Source of the DNA: Sulfitobacter sp. M05
Lineage (GTDB): Bacteria > Pseudomonadota > Alphaproteobacteria > Rhodobacterales > Rhodobacteraceae
Length of the DNA stretch: 64,000 bases
Direction: 5' to 3'
NCBI RefSeq assembly: GCF_029285175.1
Contig: NZ_JABEDH010000002.1
Coordinates: forward strand, 1 to 64,000
Of the stretch, positions 55,904 to 64,000 are shown piece after piece. How positions within the stretch are numbered: position 1 is the first letter of the stretch; every line of letters begins with the position of its first letter. Position numbers and translations under genes: made by a program. The notes below the pieces were generated by a model, which was not told the origin of the DNA, did not search any database, and saw only the letters and a list, made by a program, of their open reading frames with translations.

Positions 55904-56322
55904 TGCGCCATGTGAACCAGTCACCGCCTGACGAACCCGAGATCCGTCAGGTCGTACGGGCCTTCTATGCCCGCACCCGCGCCCATCCCGAACTCGGGCC
56001 GGTGTTTGCTGCACATGTCACCGATTGGGACAGCCACGAGGAAAAGATCGTTGATTTCTGGTGTGGTGCCATCCTGAGGAAACCGGGTTACTCCGGTAAT
56101 CCGATGCAAAAACATCTTGGCGCGGGCAATGTCCTGCCAGCGCATTTTCCGGTCTGGCTGTCTCTGTTTGATGCGGTGCTGAACAGCACCTTGCCAGAAC
56201 CAAAGGCCGCTTACTGGTCTACACTGGCGCATCGCATCGGCAGAAGCCTGAGTTTTGGATTGGAATATGCGGATCGCAAGACCGCTGCCGCACCGCCGAA
56301 TCTTTCCGCCTTTCCAAACTGA
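55903..56322 (+). CDS. Group III truncated haemoglobin
   Basis: 139 aa from ATG 55903. IRQVVRAFYARTRAHPELGPVFAAHV and KIVDFWCGAILRKPGYSGNP then KHLGAG..LPAHFPVWLSLF are the group-III trHb pattern; the proximal His is in PAHFPVW. These globins bind O2 and NO. It is coupled to the preceding 52-aa gene and probably controlled by the divergent Rrf2 regulator. Confidence 0.93.
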   Translation: MRHVNQSPPDEPEIRQVVRAFYARTRAHPELGPVFAAHVTDWDSHEEKIVDFWCGAILRKPGYSGNPMQKHLGAGNVLPAHFPVWLSLFDAVLNSTLPEPKAAYWSTLAHRIGRSLSFGLEYADRKTAAAPPNLSAFPN

Positions 56323-56440
56323 TGCAGAGTGCATGGGTCCGGACCCTCGCTAGAGACATCATGCCACCCCTTTTTGCGTTCGACCAAGGGAAGAAGCCAC
56401 GAACAAGGGGGCCAAGTTTTACTCCAAACGTCGCAAAACA

Positions 56441-56470
56441 AAAAAATCCCGGTCGCGATGACCGGGATTT
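56441..56470. terminator. Bidirectional terminator between globin and rpmD
   Basis: ATCCCGGTC (56446-56454) pairs with GACCGGGAT (56460-56468); AAAAAA stands on the left and TTT on the right, so on the minus strand the hairpin is followed by a long T-run. It closes the ribosomal transcript after rpmD, which means rplO-secY-adk need their own promoter. Confidence 0.85.
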
Positions 56471-56495
56471 TCAATTTCAGCAGTAGAATAAGGGC

Positions 56496-56684
56496 TTAGC
56501 CTTTTTCTTCTACGATCTCTACCATGTGGCTGATCTTGTTGATCATGCCGCGCACGGAAGGTGTGTCTTCCAGCTCACGTGTGCGGTGCATCTTGTTCAG
56601 ACCCAGACCAACAAGTGTAGCCTTTTGCTTTGCGGGGCGACGGATCGGAGAGCCGATCTGTTTGATGACAATAGTCTTAGCCAT
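56496..56684 (-). CDS. rpmD: 50S ribosomal protein L30
   Basis: 62 aa, uL30: [39 protein letters not shown]. Last gene of this part of the spc operon, followed by a strong terminator. Confidence 0.97.
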   Translation of the reverse strand: MAKTIVIKQIGSPIRRPAKQKATLVGLGLNKMHRTRELEDTPSVRGMINKISHMVEIVEEKG

Positions 56685-56687
56685 GGT

Positions 56688-57257
56688 TTAGGCCTCCTCG
56701 GTTGCTGGCGCTGGTGCGTCAGTCTTGGGCAGAATGTCAGCAACCTTTTTGCCGCGACGCTGTGCAACGGAGCGCGGGGAAGATTCCTTGCGCAGACCGT
56801 CCATGGTGGCACGGATCATGTTGTATGGGTTTTGCGAACCGATGGACTTGGACACAACATCCTTAACACCCAACATTTCGAAAACGGCACGCATTGGACC
56901 ACCGGCGATGATACCGGTACCTTCTGGTGCTGTGCGCATAACCACTTTACCGGCGCCGTGACGGCCTTCCATATCGTGGTGCAGCGTGCGACCTTCGCGC
57001 AGCTGTACGCGGATCATCTGACGCTTGGCCTGCTCGGTGGCCTTGCGGATCGCTTCGGGCACTTCTTTGGCTTTACCTTTGCCAAAACCCACACGACCTT
57101 TTTGGTCACCTACAACAACGAGTGCCGCAAAACCAAAGCGCTTACCGCCTTTAACAGTCTTGGACACACGGTTGATCGCGACAAGGCGATCCTGAAATTC
57201 TGGGGTCTCGTCGCGGTTGTTACGACGGTTGCCGCCGCGGTTGTCATCTCTGGCCAT
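56688..57257 (-). CDS. rpsE: 30S ribosomal protein S5
   Basis: About 189 aa from ATG 57257 (earlier ATG lacks family pattern). [27 protein letters not shown] and [15 protein letters not shown] are uS5. The C-terminal Ala-rich tail is normal. Overlap-free, 3 bp from rpmD. Confidence 0.97.
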   Translation of the reverse strand: MARDDNRGGNRRNNRDETPEFQDRLVAINRVSKTVKGGKRFGFAALVVVGDQKGRVGFGKGKAKEVPEAIRKATEQAKRQMIRVQLREGRTLHHDMEGRHGAGKVVMRTAPEGTGIIAGGPMRAVFEMLGVKDVVSKSIGSQNPYNMIRATMDGLRKESSPRSVAQRRGKKVADILPKTDAPAPATEEA

Positions 57258-57404
57258 TGTGGCCTCCTTGATATGCGGGCGTGTGCCCGGTTGTTTCAAT
57301 CCAAGTGGGTCTGCGACCCCCGGATTATCGAGAGGGCCGGCGCGGCCCTCTTCGCTGTTAAAGCGTGAATTGTACCCACCCTACGTAGAACAGGTACGAC
57401 CCAC

Positions 57405-57764
57405 TTAGATTTTCAGACCGCCTTCGCGGGCCGCTTCGGCCAGTGCTTTTACCTTGCCGTGGAACAGGAAACCGCCACGGTCAAAATATGCTTCCTCAAC
57501 ACCGGCTTTCTTGGCGCGCTCGGCAATAACCGTGCCCACTTTGGTAGCCGCTTCGAGGTTGTTCTTGCCAACAAAACCAAGGTCTTTTTCGAGCGTCGAT
57601 GCGGCGGCGACTGTTACGCCGTTCACGTCGTCGATCAACTGAACCATGATGTTCTTGTTTGAACGATGCACGGAGAGGCGCATACGGCCCCGGTTCGTGC
57701 GGCGAAGCTTGTTCCGAACGCGCATGCGGCGTTTGATGAACAGTTGTCTTTTGCTGTTTGCCAT
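57405..57764 (-). CDS. rplR: 50S ribosomal protein L18
   Basis: 119 aa, uL18: [32 protein letters not shown] and the C-terminal [27 protein letters not shown]. Binds 5S rRNA. A 147-bp gap follows before rpsE. Confidence 0.97.
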   Translation of the reverse strand: MANSKRQLFIKRRMRVRNKLRRTNRGRMRLSVHRSNKNIMVQLIDDVNGVTVAAASTLEKDLGFVGKNNLEAATKVGTVIAERAKKAGVEEAYFDRGGFLFHGKVKALAEAAREGGLKI

Positions 57765-57775
57765 CTGTGCGTTCC

Positions 57776-58309
57776 TTACTTCTTCTTGCCTTCTTTGCGG
57801 AAGACGAATTCACCCTTATAGCGGATGCCTTTGCCCTTATAGGGCTCGGGCTTGCGCCATGCGCGGATGTTCGCAGCGACTTGACCAACAAGCTGTTCGT
57901 CAATGCCTTCCACAACGATTTCGGTCTGCTTTGGCGCCGTAACTGTCACACCCTCAGGGGCGGTATAGTCGACGTCGTGAGACAGGCCGAGGTTCAGTTT
58001 CAATGTATTGCCCTGCATCTGGGCACGGTAACCAACACCCTGAATCTCAAGCTCTTTTTTGAAGCCGGCGGTAACACCGGTGACCAGGTTCGCGACCATT
58101 GTGCGGCTCATGCCCCACTGCTGGCGCGCGCGCTTGGACTTGCCACGTGGGACCACGGAAACCGCGCCATCCTCAACTTTCAGATCAACATCATCTGTTG
58201 CTTTGAAAGTGCGGACACCCTTGGGGCCTTTTACTTCGATGGACTGACCGGAAACGGTGGCTGTTACGCCATCGGGCAGGTCAACCGCTTTTTTACCAAT
58301 ACGAGACAT
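57776..58309 (-). CDS. rplF: 50S ribosomal protein L6
   Basis: 177 aa from ATG 58309, uL6: [40 protein letters not shown] and the C-terminal [23 protein letters not shown]. The longer frame to 58375 is not used. Confidence 0.97.
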   Translation of the reverse strand: MSRIGKKAVDLPDGVTATVSGQSIEVKGPKGVRTFKATDDVDLKVEDGAVSVVPRGKSKRARQQWGMSRTMVANLVTGVTAGFKKELEIQGVGYRAQMQGNTLKLNLGLSHDVDYTAPEGVTVTAPKQTEIVVEGIDEQLVGQVAANIRAWRKPEPYKGKGIRYKGEFVFRKEGKKK

Positions 58310-58319
58310 CTTGCACTCC

Positions 58320-58712
58320 TTAGAATACGGTGCAGAGCACTTCGCCGCCAATATTGGCAGAACGTGCTTTTGCATCCGACATCACACCCTGAGAGGTGGA
58401 GACAATCGACACACCCAGACCCTGACGGACCTGTGGGATGTCATTCGAGCCCATGTAAACGCGGCGACCGGGCTTGGAGACCCGCTTCAGCTCGCGAATA
58501 ACAGGTTCGCCTTCGTAGTACTTGAGGCTGATTTCAATGGCAGGGTGGCCGTCGGCGCCTGTCATTGCTTCATAACCACGGATGTAGCCTTCGTCAGCCA
58601 GCACATCCAGCACCCATGCACGCAGCTTGGAAGCCGGTGTCATAACTGTGGATTTGCCGCGCATGGAAGAGTTACGGATGCGTGTCAGCATATCTGCGAT
58701 AGGATCGTTCAT
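58320..58712 (-). CDS. rpsH: 30S ribosomal protein S8
   Basis: 130 aa, uS8: [22 protein letters not shown] and the C-terminal [27 protein letters not shown]. In many bacteria S8 represses the spc operon by binding its mRNA near rplE; the corresponding site was not tested. Confidence 0.97.
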   Translation of the reverse strand: MNDPIADMLTRIRNSSMRGKSTVMTPASKLRAWVLDVLADEGYIRGYEAMTGADGHPAIEISLKYYEGEPVIRELKRVSKPGRRVYMGSNDIPQVRQGLGVSIVSTSQGVMSDAKARSANIGGEVLCTVF

Positions 58713-58724
58713 CTGATGCGCTCC

Positions 58725-59030
58725 TTACCAGCTCGACTTGACCATGCCGGGGATCTGGCCGGAAGAGCCGAGATCACGCAGCGCGATACGCGAGATTTTC
58801 AATTTACGGTAGTAAGCGTGAGGACGGCCGGTCAGCTGGCAACGATTGTGCAAACGCACAGCAGAAGAGTTGCGCGGCAGTTTCGCCAGCTTCAGGGAGG
58901 CGCGGAAACGCTCTTCCATCGGCTTTTCTTGGTCGCTTACGATTGCTTTCAATTCGGCACGCTTTGCGGCGTACTTCTTGACCAATGCTTCACGCTTTTT
59001 CTCGCGTGCGATCATGGATTTCTTAGCCAT
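58725..59030 (-). CDS. rpsN: 30S ribosomal protein S14
   Basis: 101 aa, uS14, of the zinc-free long type (no Cys-x2-Cys; [29 protein letters not shown]). Assembles into the 30S head. Confidence 0.97.
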   Translation of the reverse strand: MAKKSMIAREKKREALVKKYAAKRAELKAIVSDQEKPMEERFRASLKLAKLPRNSSAVRLHNRCQLTGRPHAYYRKLKISRIALRDLGSSGQIPGMVKSSW

Positions 59031-59048
59031 ATCTAATCCTTCCCGCGC

Positions 59049-59612
59049 TTACTGAGCGAACGGCATGTTGAACGCTGTCAACAGTGCTTTTGCTTCTGCG
59101 TCGGTTTTCGCCGTTGTGGCGATGACGATGTCCATACCCCAGTTTTCATCGATTTTATCGAAATCGATTTCTGGGAACACGAGGTGCTCTTTGAGACCCA
59201 TGGCATAGTTGCCGCGGCCATCAAAGGATTTGCCAGAGATGCCGCGGAAGTCGCGGATACGAGGCATTGCAATCGTGATCAGACGGTCCATGAATTCATA
59301 CATACGTGCGCCGCGCAGGGTAACTTTCGCACCCATTGGCATTTCTTCACGTACGCGGAAACCCGCGATGGACTTCTTGGCGGTTGTCGTCATAGCTTTC
59401 TGGCCGGCGATCAGCGTCAGGTCTTCCTGCGCGGATTTGGCTTTCTTGCTGTCACGCACGGCGGCTGCACCACAACCGATGTTCAGCACGATCTTGTCGA
59501 GGCGCGGAATCATCATGTCGTTTTTATAGCCGAACTCTTCTTTCATCTTGGCGCGGATCTCATCGCGATAGACGTTCAGAAGGCGGGGTGTATAGGCTGC
59601 AGTATCAAGCAT
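59049..59612 (-). CDS. rplE: 50S ribosomal protein L5
   Basis: About 187 aa from ATG 59612, 4-bp overlap with rpl[28 protein letters not shown] and the [19 protein letters not shown] stretch are uL5. Binds 5S rRNA. Confidence 0.97.
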   Translation of the reverse strand: MLDTAAYTPRLLNVYRDEIRAKMKEEFGYKNDMMIPRLDKIVLNIGCGAAAVRDSKKAKSAQEDLTLIAGQKAMTTTAKKSIAGFRVREEMPMGAKVTLRGARMYEFMDRLITIAMPRIRDFRGISGKSFDGRGNYAMGLKEHLVFPEIDFDKIDENWGMDIVIATTAKTDAEAKALLTAFNMPFAQ

Positions 59613-59916
59613 CAATCACGTCCCCCGTGGATTTTGCGAAACGGACTTTCTTGTCCCCTTCAATTTTGAAACCTACGCGTGTTGCTTTGCCGTTGGCGTC
59701 AACAATTGCGAGGTTGGACAGATCGATCGGCATCGCTTTGGGGATGCGACCGCCCTGGCTTTCCTGTGACTGGCGCGTCGCGCGGATAGAGATATTGATC
59801 CCTTCCACAACGGCCTTGCCGGACTTCGGATCAACAGACGTGATATCGCCTGTCTTACCCTTGTCCTTGCCAGCCAGCACGATGACCTTGTCACCTTTGC
59901 GAAGTTTAGCAGCCAT
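59605..59916 (-). CDS. rplX: 50S ribosomal protein L24
   Basis: 103 aa, uL24: [25 protein letters not shown], with the KOW motif. Early assembly protein of the 50S subunit. Overlaps rplE and touches rplN. Confidence 0.97.
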   Translation of the reverse strand: MAAKLRKGDKVIVLAGKDKGKTGDITSVDPKSGKAVVEGINISIRATRQSQESQGGRIPKAMPIDLSNLAIVDANGKATRVGFKIEGDKKVRFAKSTGDVIDA

Positions 59917-60284
59917 TACAGCACCTCCGGCGCGAGCGAGATGATTTTCATGAAGTTCTTGCCGCGCAGTTCGCGAACAACCGGTCCAAAGATACGTGTA
60001 CCTACGGGCTCGTTGTTGTTGTTCAGGATGACGGCGGCGTTGCGGTCAAAACGGATGGCTGTGCCATCGTCACGACGGACTTCTTTGGCTGTGCGAACAA
60101 CAACGGCCTTGCGGACGTCGCCTTTTTTCACACGACCGCGAGGGATGGCTTCCTTTACCGACACGACAATAATGTCGCCGACGGATGCGTATTTACGCTT
60201 GGAACCACCCAGTACCTTGATGCACTGAACTCGGCGAGCGCCGGAGTTGTCAGCAACATCCAGGTTGGTCTGCATCTGGATCAT
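59916..60284 (-). CDS. rplN: 50S ribosomal protein L14
   Basis: 122 aa, uL14: [27 protein letters not shown] and the C-terminal [19 protein letters not shown]. Lies at the intersubunit face. First gene of the spc part after rpsQ. Confidence 0.98.
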   Translation of the reverse strand: MIQMQTNLDVADNSGARRVQCIKVLGGSKRKYASVGDIIVVSVKEAIPRGRVKKGDVRKAVVVRTAKEVRRDDGTAIRFDRNAAVILNNNNEPVGTRIFGPVVRELRGKNFMKIISLAPEVL

Positions 60285-60363
60285 TTGGTTTCTCCCGACC
60301 TATGGGGGGCCGATGCGTGGCCTTCTCCCCCAGGGTTTCGATTAACGGTCAGCAACACTGCGA

Positions 60364-60594
60364 TTACGCAGTGATTACTTCCCAACGTTTCGTTTTCGAT
60401 TTTGGCGGACATTCGATGATGCGGACAGAATCCCCAACTTTGAATGTGTTGTTCTCATCGTGGGCCCGGTATTTTTTGGACTTACGGATGGTCTTCTTCA
60501 GAACCGGATGGGTAAAGCGACGCTCTACGGATACGGTGACTGTCTGGGCGTTGGCATCCGATGTTACGGTGCCTGTCAGGATACGCTTGGGCAT
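60364..60594 (-). CDS. rpsQ: 30S ribosomal protein S17
   Basis: 76 aa, uS17: [34 protein letters not shown]. Three bp after rpmC, and 79 bp before rplN. Confidence 0.97.
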   Translation of the reverse strand: MPKRILTGTVTSDANAQTVTVSVERRFTHPVLKKTIRKSKKYRAHDENNTFKVGDSVRIIECPPKSKTKRWEVITA

Positions 60595-60597
60595 TCG

Positions 60598-60807
60598 TTA
60601 GGCTCCTTCGGTTGCTGCTGCGGCAGCTTTTTGGTTCAACACTGTGTGGACACGGGCCACGTCACGCTTGACCGTGCGCAGACGCGCAGGGTTTTCCAGC
60701 TGGCCAGTGGCTTGCTGGAAACGCAGGTTGAAAGCTTCTTTTTTCAGGTTCACAAGCTCGTCGCGGAGCTGGTCCGGCGTCTTGTCATGCAGTTCTTTGG
60801 CAATCAT
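60598..60807 (-). CDS. rpmC: 50S ribosomal protein L29
   Basis: 69 aa from ATG 60807, uL29: [41 protein letters not shown]. In most genomes rplP precedes it directly; here about 2.8 kb of unrelated genes lie between them. Confidence 0.96.
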   Translation of the reverse strand: MIAKELHDKTPDQLRDELVNLKKEAFNLRFQQATGQLENPARLRTVKRDVARVHTVLNQKAAAAATEGA

Positions 60808-61039
60808 GTGCCATCTCCTTTTCAACATCACCAGCAGGCCGCACATGCGTCACCCCGATTCTGGTGGAGTCTGTTCCGAAGTGCGCCGTATAGGAGGGAT
60901 AGGGATAGGGCGCAACCCCTTTGCCACAGGAGTTTTGTGACAGGTGCCCACAAGGCAGCGGTTTGGTGCAAACTCTGCCTCGTCACGGGGCGGACACTGC
61001 GCTAAACGGGGATCAAAGCCAACCACCGGAGGTTCATCC

Positions 61040-61792
61040 ATGTCCGAAAAAGTTGCCCTTGTCACGGGTGCCGCGCGCGGCATCGGTCTGGCCACCACCA
61101 AACTGTTTATCGAGGATGGCTGGCGCGTTGCCATGGTGGATCGCGACGGCGACGAACTGCCCCTTGCAGCCAAGGGGATCAACGGGGCCAGCCCTTTTGT
61201 ACATGATGTGTCCCAACCCGAAGATGTGGATGCGATGGTCAAGGCGGTACATTCCAGCTTTGGCCGCATCGACGCAGTGGTCAATAATGCCGGCGTTGCG
61301 GACTTCGGCCCAATCGAGGAAACCGATTTCGCCCGTTGGCGCCGGGTGATGGAAACCAACCTTGATGGCGTCTTCCTTGTGTCTCAGGCGGCGATCCCTG
61401 CCCTGAAAGAAACCAAGGGGGCCATGGTCAACATCGCCTCTATCTCGGGTCTGCGCGCCTCGACGCTGCGGGTTGCCTATGGCACCTCCAAGGCCGCCGT
61501 GATCCAGCTGACCAAACAACAGGCCGCCGAGCTGGGCGAATACGGCATCCGCGCCAATTGCGTCTGCCCCGGCCCGGTGCGCACCAAGCTGGCGATGGCC
61601 GTACATACCCAAGACATCATCGACGCCTATCACGACGCCATCCCGCTGAACCGTTACGGATCAGAACGCGAGATCGCCGAAGTCATCACTTTTCTTTGTT
61701 CCGACAAAGCCAGCTATGTAACCGGACAGGTCATCGCAGCAGATGGCGGGTTTGACAGCACCGGCGTCGGCCTTCCCGCATTACGGAGTTAA
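61040..61792 (+). CDS. Short-chain dehydrogenase/reductase
   Basis: 250 aa from ATG 61040 (GGAGG upstream; the frame reaches 60944). NAD-binding TGAARGIG, NNAGVADFG, and the catalytic Ser (ASISGLR), Tyr and Lys (YGTSKAA) of classical SDRs. The C-terminal ADGGFDSTG is typical. Substrate unknown. Opposite strand to the ribosomal genes, 3 bp from the next gene. Confidence 0.93.
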   Translation: MSEKVALVTGAARGIGLATTKLFIEDGWRVAMVDRDGDELPLAAKGINGASPFVHDVSQPEDVDAMVKAVHSSFGRIDAVVNNAGVADFGPIEETDFARWRRVMETNLDGVFLVSQAAIPALKETKGAMVNIASISGLRASTLRVAYGTSKAAVIQLTKQQAAELGEYGIRANCVCPGPVRTKLAMAVHTQDIIDAYHDAIPLNRYGSEREIAEVITFLCSDKASYVTGQVIAADGGFDSTGVGLPALRS

Positions 61793-61795
61793 CCC

Positions 61796-62416
61796 ATGAG
61801 CAACATCAAATCCCTCTTTGCCACCCGCCTCTATCACGCCCAGTTGGCCGAGCGCGGCAAACCGATCAATCCCGACGAACTCGAAGCCTCCTGCATCGCC
61901 ATCGCCAACGACGATGAGGCCGGACAGGACTGGTGCGAGGAAAACGGCTATGCTGGCTATACCTCCTATGCGTCTCTCGACGACCTGCCTTACCGCTTTC
62001 CGATCTTCAAGGATTTGAAAAAGGTGCTGGATAAACATGTCAAAGCCTTCGCCAAAGATCTGGCCTTTGACCTTGGCGAGCGGAAACTGAAACTCGACAG
62101 CCTGTGGATCAACATCCTGCCCGAGGGCGGCATTCACACTGCACACATCCACCCGCATTCCGTGATCTCGGGCACCACCTATGTGACCATGCCCGAAGGC
62201 GCGAGCGCGATCAAATTCGAAGACCCGCGTCTGGCGATGATGATGGCCTCACCGGGGCGCGTGAAGGATGCACCAGAGGAGTTGCGGCAGTTCATTTATG
62301 TCGCGCCCGAGGTGGGGGATGTGCTGCTCTGGGAAAGCTGGCTGCGCCACGAGGTCCCGATGAATATGGTCGAGGAGGATCGGGTTTCGGTGAGTTTTAA
62401 CTATGGGTGGACTTGA
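61796..62416 (+). CDS. TIGR02466-type putative 2OG-Fe(II) oxygenase
   Basis: 206 aa. FATRLYHAQLAERG opens it and INILPEGGIHTAHIHPHSVISGTTYVTMPEGAS carries the likely His ligands; the C-terminal WESWLRHEVPMN..EDRVSVSFNY holds another His and an Arg typical of the fold. The substrate is unknown. Tightly linked to the SDR. Confidence 0.88.
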   Translation: MSNIKSLFATRLYHAQLAERGKPINPDELEASCIAIANDDEAGQDWCEENGYAGYTSYASLDDLPYRFPIFKDLKKVLDKHVKAFAKDLAFDLGERKLKLDSLWINILPEGGIHTAHIHPHSVISGTTYVTMPEGASAIKFEDPRLAMMMASPGRVKDAPEELRQFIYVAPEVGDVLLWESWLRHEVPMNMVEEDRVSVSFNYGWT

Positions 62417-62470
62417 TCCACACTATAGTGGCGGTATGTTTATGCGGTATATCTCATAAGGCAAACCTTA

Positions 62471-62725
62471 ATGACGACCGTTACAAAACGCAAAACGTCC
62501 CTTACCTTGAACGCCAGTACATTGGACGCCGCGCGTGAGTTTGGGGTGAATGTCTCCGCAGTGGCGGACAAGGCGCTTGAACAGGCTGTTGCCGCTGCCC
62601 GCCAACAGAGATGGCTAGACGAAAACGCCGATGCCTTCGCGGCACAAGCGGAATGGCACGAGGCGAACGGGCACCCACTTGCAGATATTATGATGGGTCC
62701 GGCAGGTGAGACTTGGAAGGCCTGA
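62471..62725 (+). CDS. ccdA: Antitoxin CcdA
   Basis: 84 aa. TLNASTLDAAREFGVNVSAVADKALEQAVAAAR is the ribbon-helix-helix N-terminus, and the C-terminal ADAFAAQAEWHEANGHPLAD.. is the toxin-binding tail of CcdA. Overlaps ccdB by 13 bp. Confidence 0.92.
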   Translation: MTTVTKRKTSLTLNASTLDAAREFGVNVSAVADKALEQAVAAARQQRWLDENADAFAAQAEWHEANGHPLADIMMGPAGETWKA

Positions 62726-63003
62726 AACGTTTCGACATCGTGGCCTATGGCGATGTGTTGATGGTGGTGGTGGAAAGCGACCTTCTGCCGCCTGATCCGG
62801 CGGTTGTGGTGATCCCCTTGTTGGTTGGCTACCCTGCCGTTCCGTTTCTCAATCCAGTGATCCGGCATGAAGGTGGTGAATATGTGCTGGCGACGCGGCT
62901 GATTGCAGCTGTTCGGCGATCTGGATTGCGGCAGGTTGGGAGTGCAGAGGGTCAAGGTGATGAAATTACGCGGGCGGTGGATGTATTGATGGGTGGGGTT
63001 TGA
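62713..63003 (+). CDS. ccdB: Toxin CcdB
   Basis: 96 aa, starting at TTG 62713 inside ccdA. The CcdB pattern is visible: FDIVAYGDVLMVVVESDLLPP, VVVIPLLVG, PFLNPVI, and the C-terminal DVLMGGV; a conserved C-terminal Trp-Gly-Ile of plasmid CcdB is replaced. It poisons DNA gyrase. A chromosomal copy between rplP and rpmC is unusual. Confidence 0.87.
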   Translation: MEGLKRFDIVAYGDVLMVVVESDLLPPDPAVVVIPLLVGYPAVPFLNPVIRHEGGEYVLATRLIAAVRRSGLRQVGSAEGQGDEITRAVDVLMGGV

Positions 63004-63005
63004 AC

Positions 63006-63494
63006 ATGCCTATTGCAGTAGTTGTTGATTGGTATGGCCCTTACAAGACCTACGCTGAATTGCGTGTGGGTGCTCGCGATTGGGAGAAAGGCTCCAAGGT
63101 TCTGTATATGGGATTGGAGAAGAGAGATGATGGAACAAATATGGCAAATGTCCGGTACATCGGTCTTTCTACGAATCCATCAACACGGCTTCAAAATCAC
63201 ACGAAATTAAGAGACCCGTCACTCAGCGCCTACTATATTGGTGAGATTTCCACTGCTGGAATTCCCGGAAAGAGGAAACGACAAATTGCACCAGACCTTG
63301 ATGCGGCCGAAGGCGCTTTAATTGCTTTGGTTCAGCCTGACCTGAACACCAATCGGAAAAAGCCTCCTAATGACTGTGTTGTTGTTTACTCAAGATTTTT
63401 CGCCAAGCAAGACCCTTGGGAACCAGAAAGAACCCCTGTCTGGTTCCCGCCCCTCGTCGCTTACAACTCATGGAGTGGCGAATGGACCAAATAG
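63006..63494 (+). CDS. GIY-YIG-like protein
   Basis: 162 aa from ATG 63006. NVRYIGLSTNPSTRLQNH resembles the YIG half of a GIY-YIG nuclease with R and NH, and an AEGALIALVQPDLNTN block carries a Glu that could bind metal. The GIY half is poorly visible. Lower GC than its neighbours suggests recent arrival with ccdAB. It starts 2 bp after the ccdB stop. Confidence 0.6.
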   Translation: MPIAVVVDWYGPYKTYAELRVGARDWEKGSKVLYMGLEKRDDGTNMANVRYIGLSTNPSTRLQNHTKLRDPSLSAYYIGEISTAGIPGKRKRQIAPDLDAAEGALIALVQPDLNTNRKKPPNDCVVVYSRFFAKQDPWEPERTPVWFPPLVAYNSWSGEWTK

Positions 63495-63612
63495 AAAACC
63501 CCCGCTGATCACTCAGCAGGGGCTCTCAAACTCACCGGTGTCGGAACGGGCATCCCCAAGAAGATACCCTGCCTCCGGCGCGCCAGACCCCGCCTGGGCG
63601 GGGTCGACGGGA

Positions 63613-64000
63613 TTACCAGTCTTCGCGTACCACGACCCGTGTCTTGATCGGCAGCTTCATCGCTGCCAGACGCAGGGCTTCGCGTGCGATATCGTCGTTC
63701 ACGCCGTCGATTTCGAACATCACGCGGCCAGGTTTGACCTTGCATGCCCAAAAGTCCACGGAACCTTTACCTTTACCCATCCGTACTTCGACAGGCTTGG
63801 AGGTAACAGGCACATCTGGAAAGATACGGATCCAGACACGGCCCTGACGTTTCATGTGACGCGTCATGGCACGACGTGCAGCTTCGATCTGACGTGCGGT
63901 TACCCGCTCGGGCTCCAAGGCTTTCAGACCATAGGTGCCGAAGTTCAGGTCAGACCCGCCCTTCGCCAGACCTTTGATCGAGCCTTTGAACTGCTTGCGG
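63613..64000 (-). CDS. rplP: 50S ribosomal protein L16 (5' end beyond the window)
   Basis: About 128 residues are visible, ending at the TAA 63613-63615. [63 protein letters not shown] and [22 protein letters not shown] are uL16. About 9 residues of the N-terminus lie outside. It should be followed by rpmC but the CcdAB module intervenes; the 118-bp gap after ribosome-stop may hold a terminator. Confidence 0.96.
   Translation of the reverse strand, partial: RKQFKGSIKGLAKGGSDLNFGTYGLKALEPERVTARQIEAARRAMTRHMKRQGRVWIRIFPDVPVTSKPVEVRMGKGKGSVDFWACKVKPGRVMFEIDGVNDDIAREALRLAAMKLPIKTRVVVREDW

Overview
The window looks like the chromosome of a marine alphaproteobacterium of the Roseobacter group (Rhodobacteraceae). 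The evidence is the S10/spc/alpha ribosomal cluster with its order partly interrupted, an Aap-type amino-acid ABC transporter, an ATP12-family F1-ATPase chaperone, the rpmH-rnpA-yidD and yidC-MOSC-engB-argB strings, and the overall protein similarity. No species can be named from the sequence alone. The window has two halves: a mobile accessory region (1 to about 27.8 kb) and a conserved chromosomal backbone (27.8 to 64 kb).

The central result is a complete Tn7-like transposon spanning 794-27807 (27,014 bp). Its ends begin with TGT and carry imperfect terminal inverted repeats (21 of the first 24 bases identical). A perfect 5-bp duplication, ATGTG (789-793 and 27808-27812), flanks it. The right end lies 4 bp beyond the CCA 3' end of a tRNA-Arg(ACG) gene (27817-27893, minus strand). 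The core is tnsA-tnsB-tniB(tnsC)-tniQ plus a 61-codon ORF (23557-17714, minus strand), with overlapping genes, a Ner-like repressor and a small multi-HTH protein on the tRNA side. Directly left of the element, 520-787 is a second, diverged copy of the element's own right end. The same tRNA site therefore appears to have been used at least twice, the newer element inserting next to the tRNA and pushing the older one away. An IS3-family remnant lies further left.

Cargo, left to right: a three-gene operon with an AbiGi-like protein (940-3726); an operon encoding a Tlde1/L,D-transpeptidase-like enzyme, a 905-aa Ser-rich protein of unknown function, a small membrane protein and a 102-aa protein (3870-8033); a divergent operon of a YcaO-like protein, an animal-type haem peroxidase and an unknown protein (8215-11275); an AfsR/SARP-like regulator (11322-13193); a serine resolvase; a possible nuclease; and a TcmP/DUF5131 three-Cys-motif pair (15490-17354). 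Right of the transposition genes are an HExxH putative metallopeptidase and an HD-domain protein. This is a plausible defence/antagonism cargo set, but its functions are inferred.

The backbone holds a histidine kinase, an FAD disulfide oxidoreductase with a TVP38/TMEM64 protein, the ribosomal protein L34/RNase P/YidD genes, ttcA, an EAL phosphodiesterase, yidC-MOSC-engB-argB, sixA, aapJQMP, an ATP12-HAD-RluC-CrcB-RarA string, and then the ribosomal cluster on the minus strand from rplP (cut by the window edge) to rplQ. Two insertions interrupt this cluster: an Rrf2/NsrR-like regulator with a small membrane protein and a truncated globin between rpmD and rplO, and an SDR, a TIGR02466-type oxygenase, a CcdAB toxin-antitoxin pair and a GIY-YIG-like protein between rplP and rpmC.
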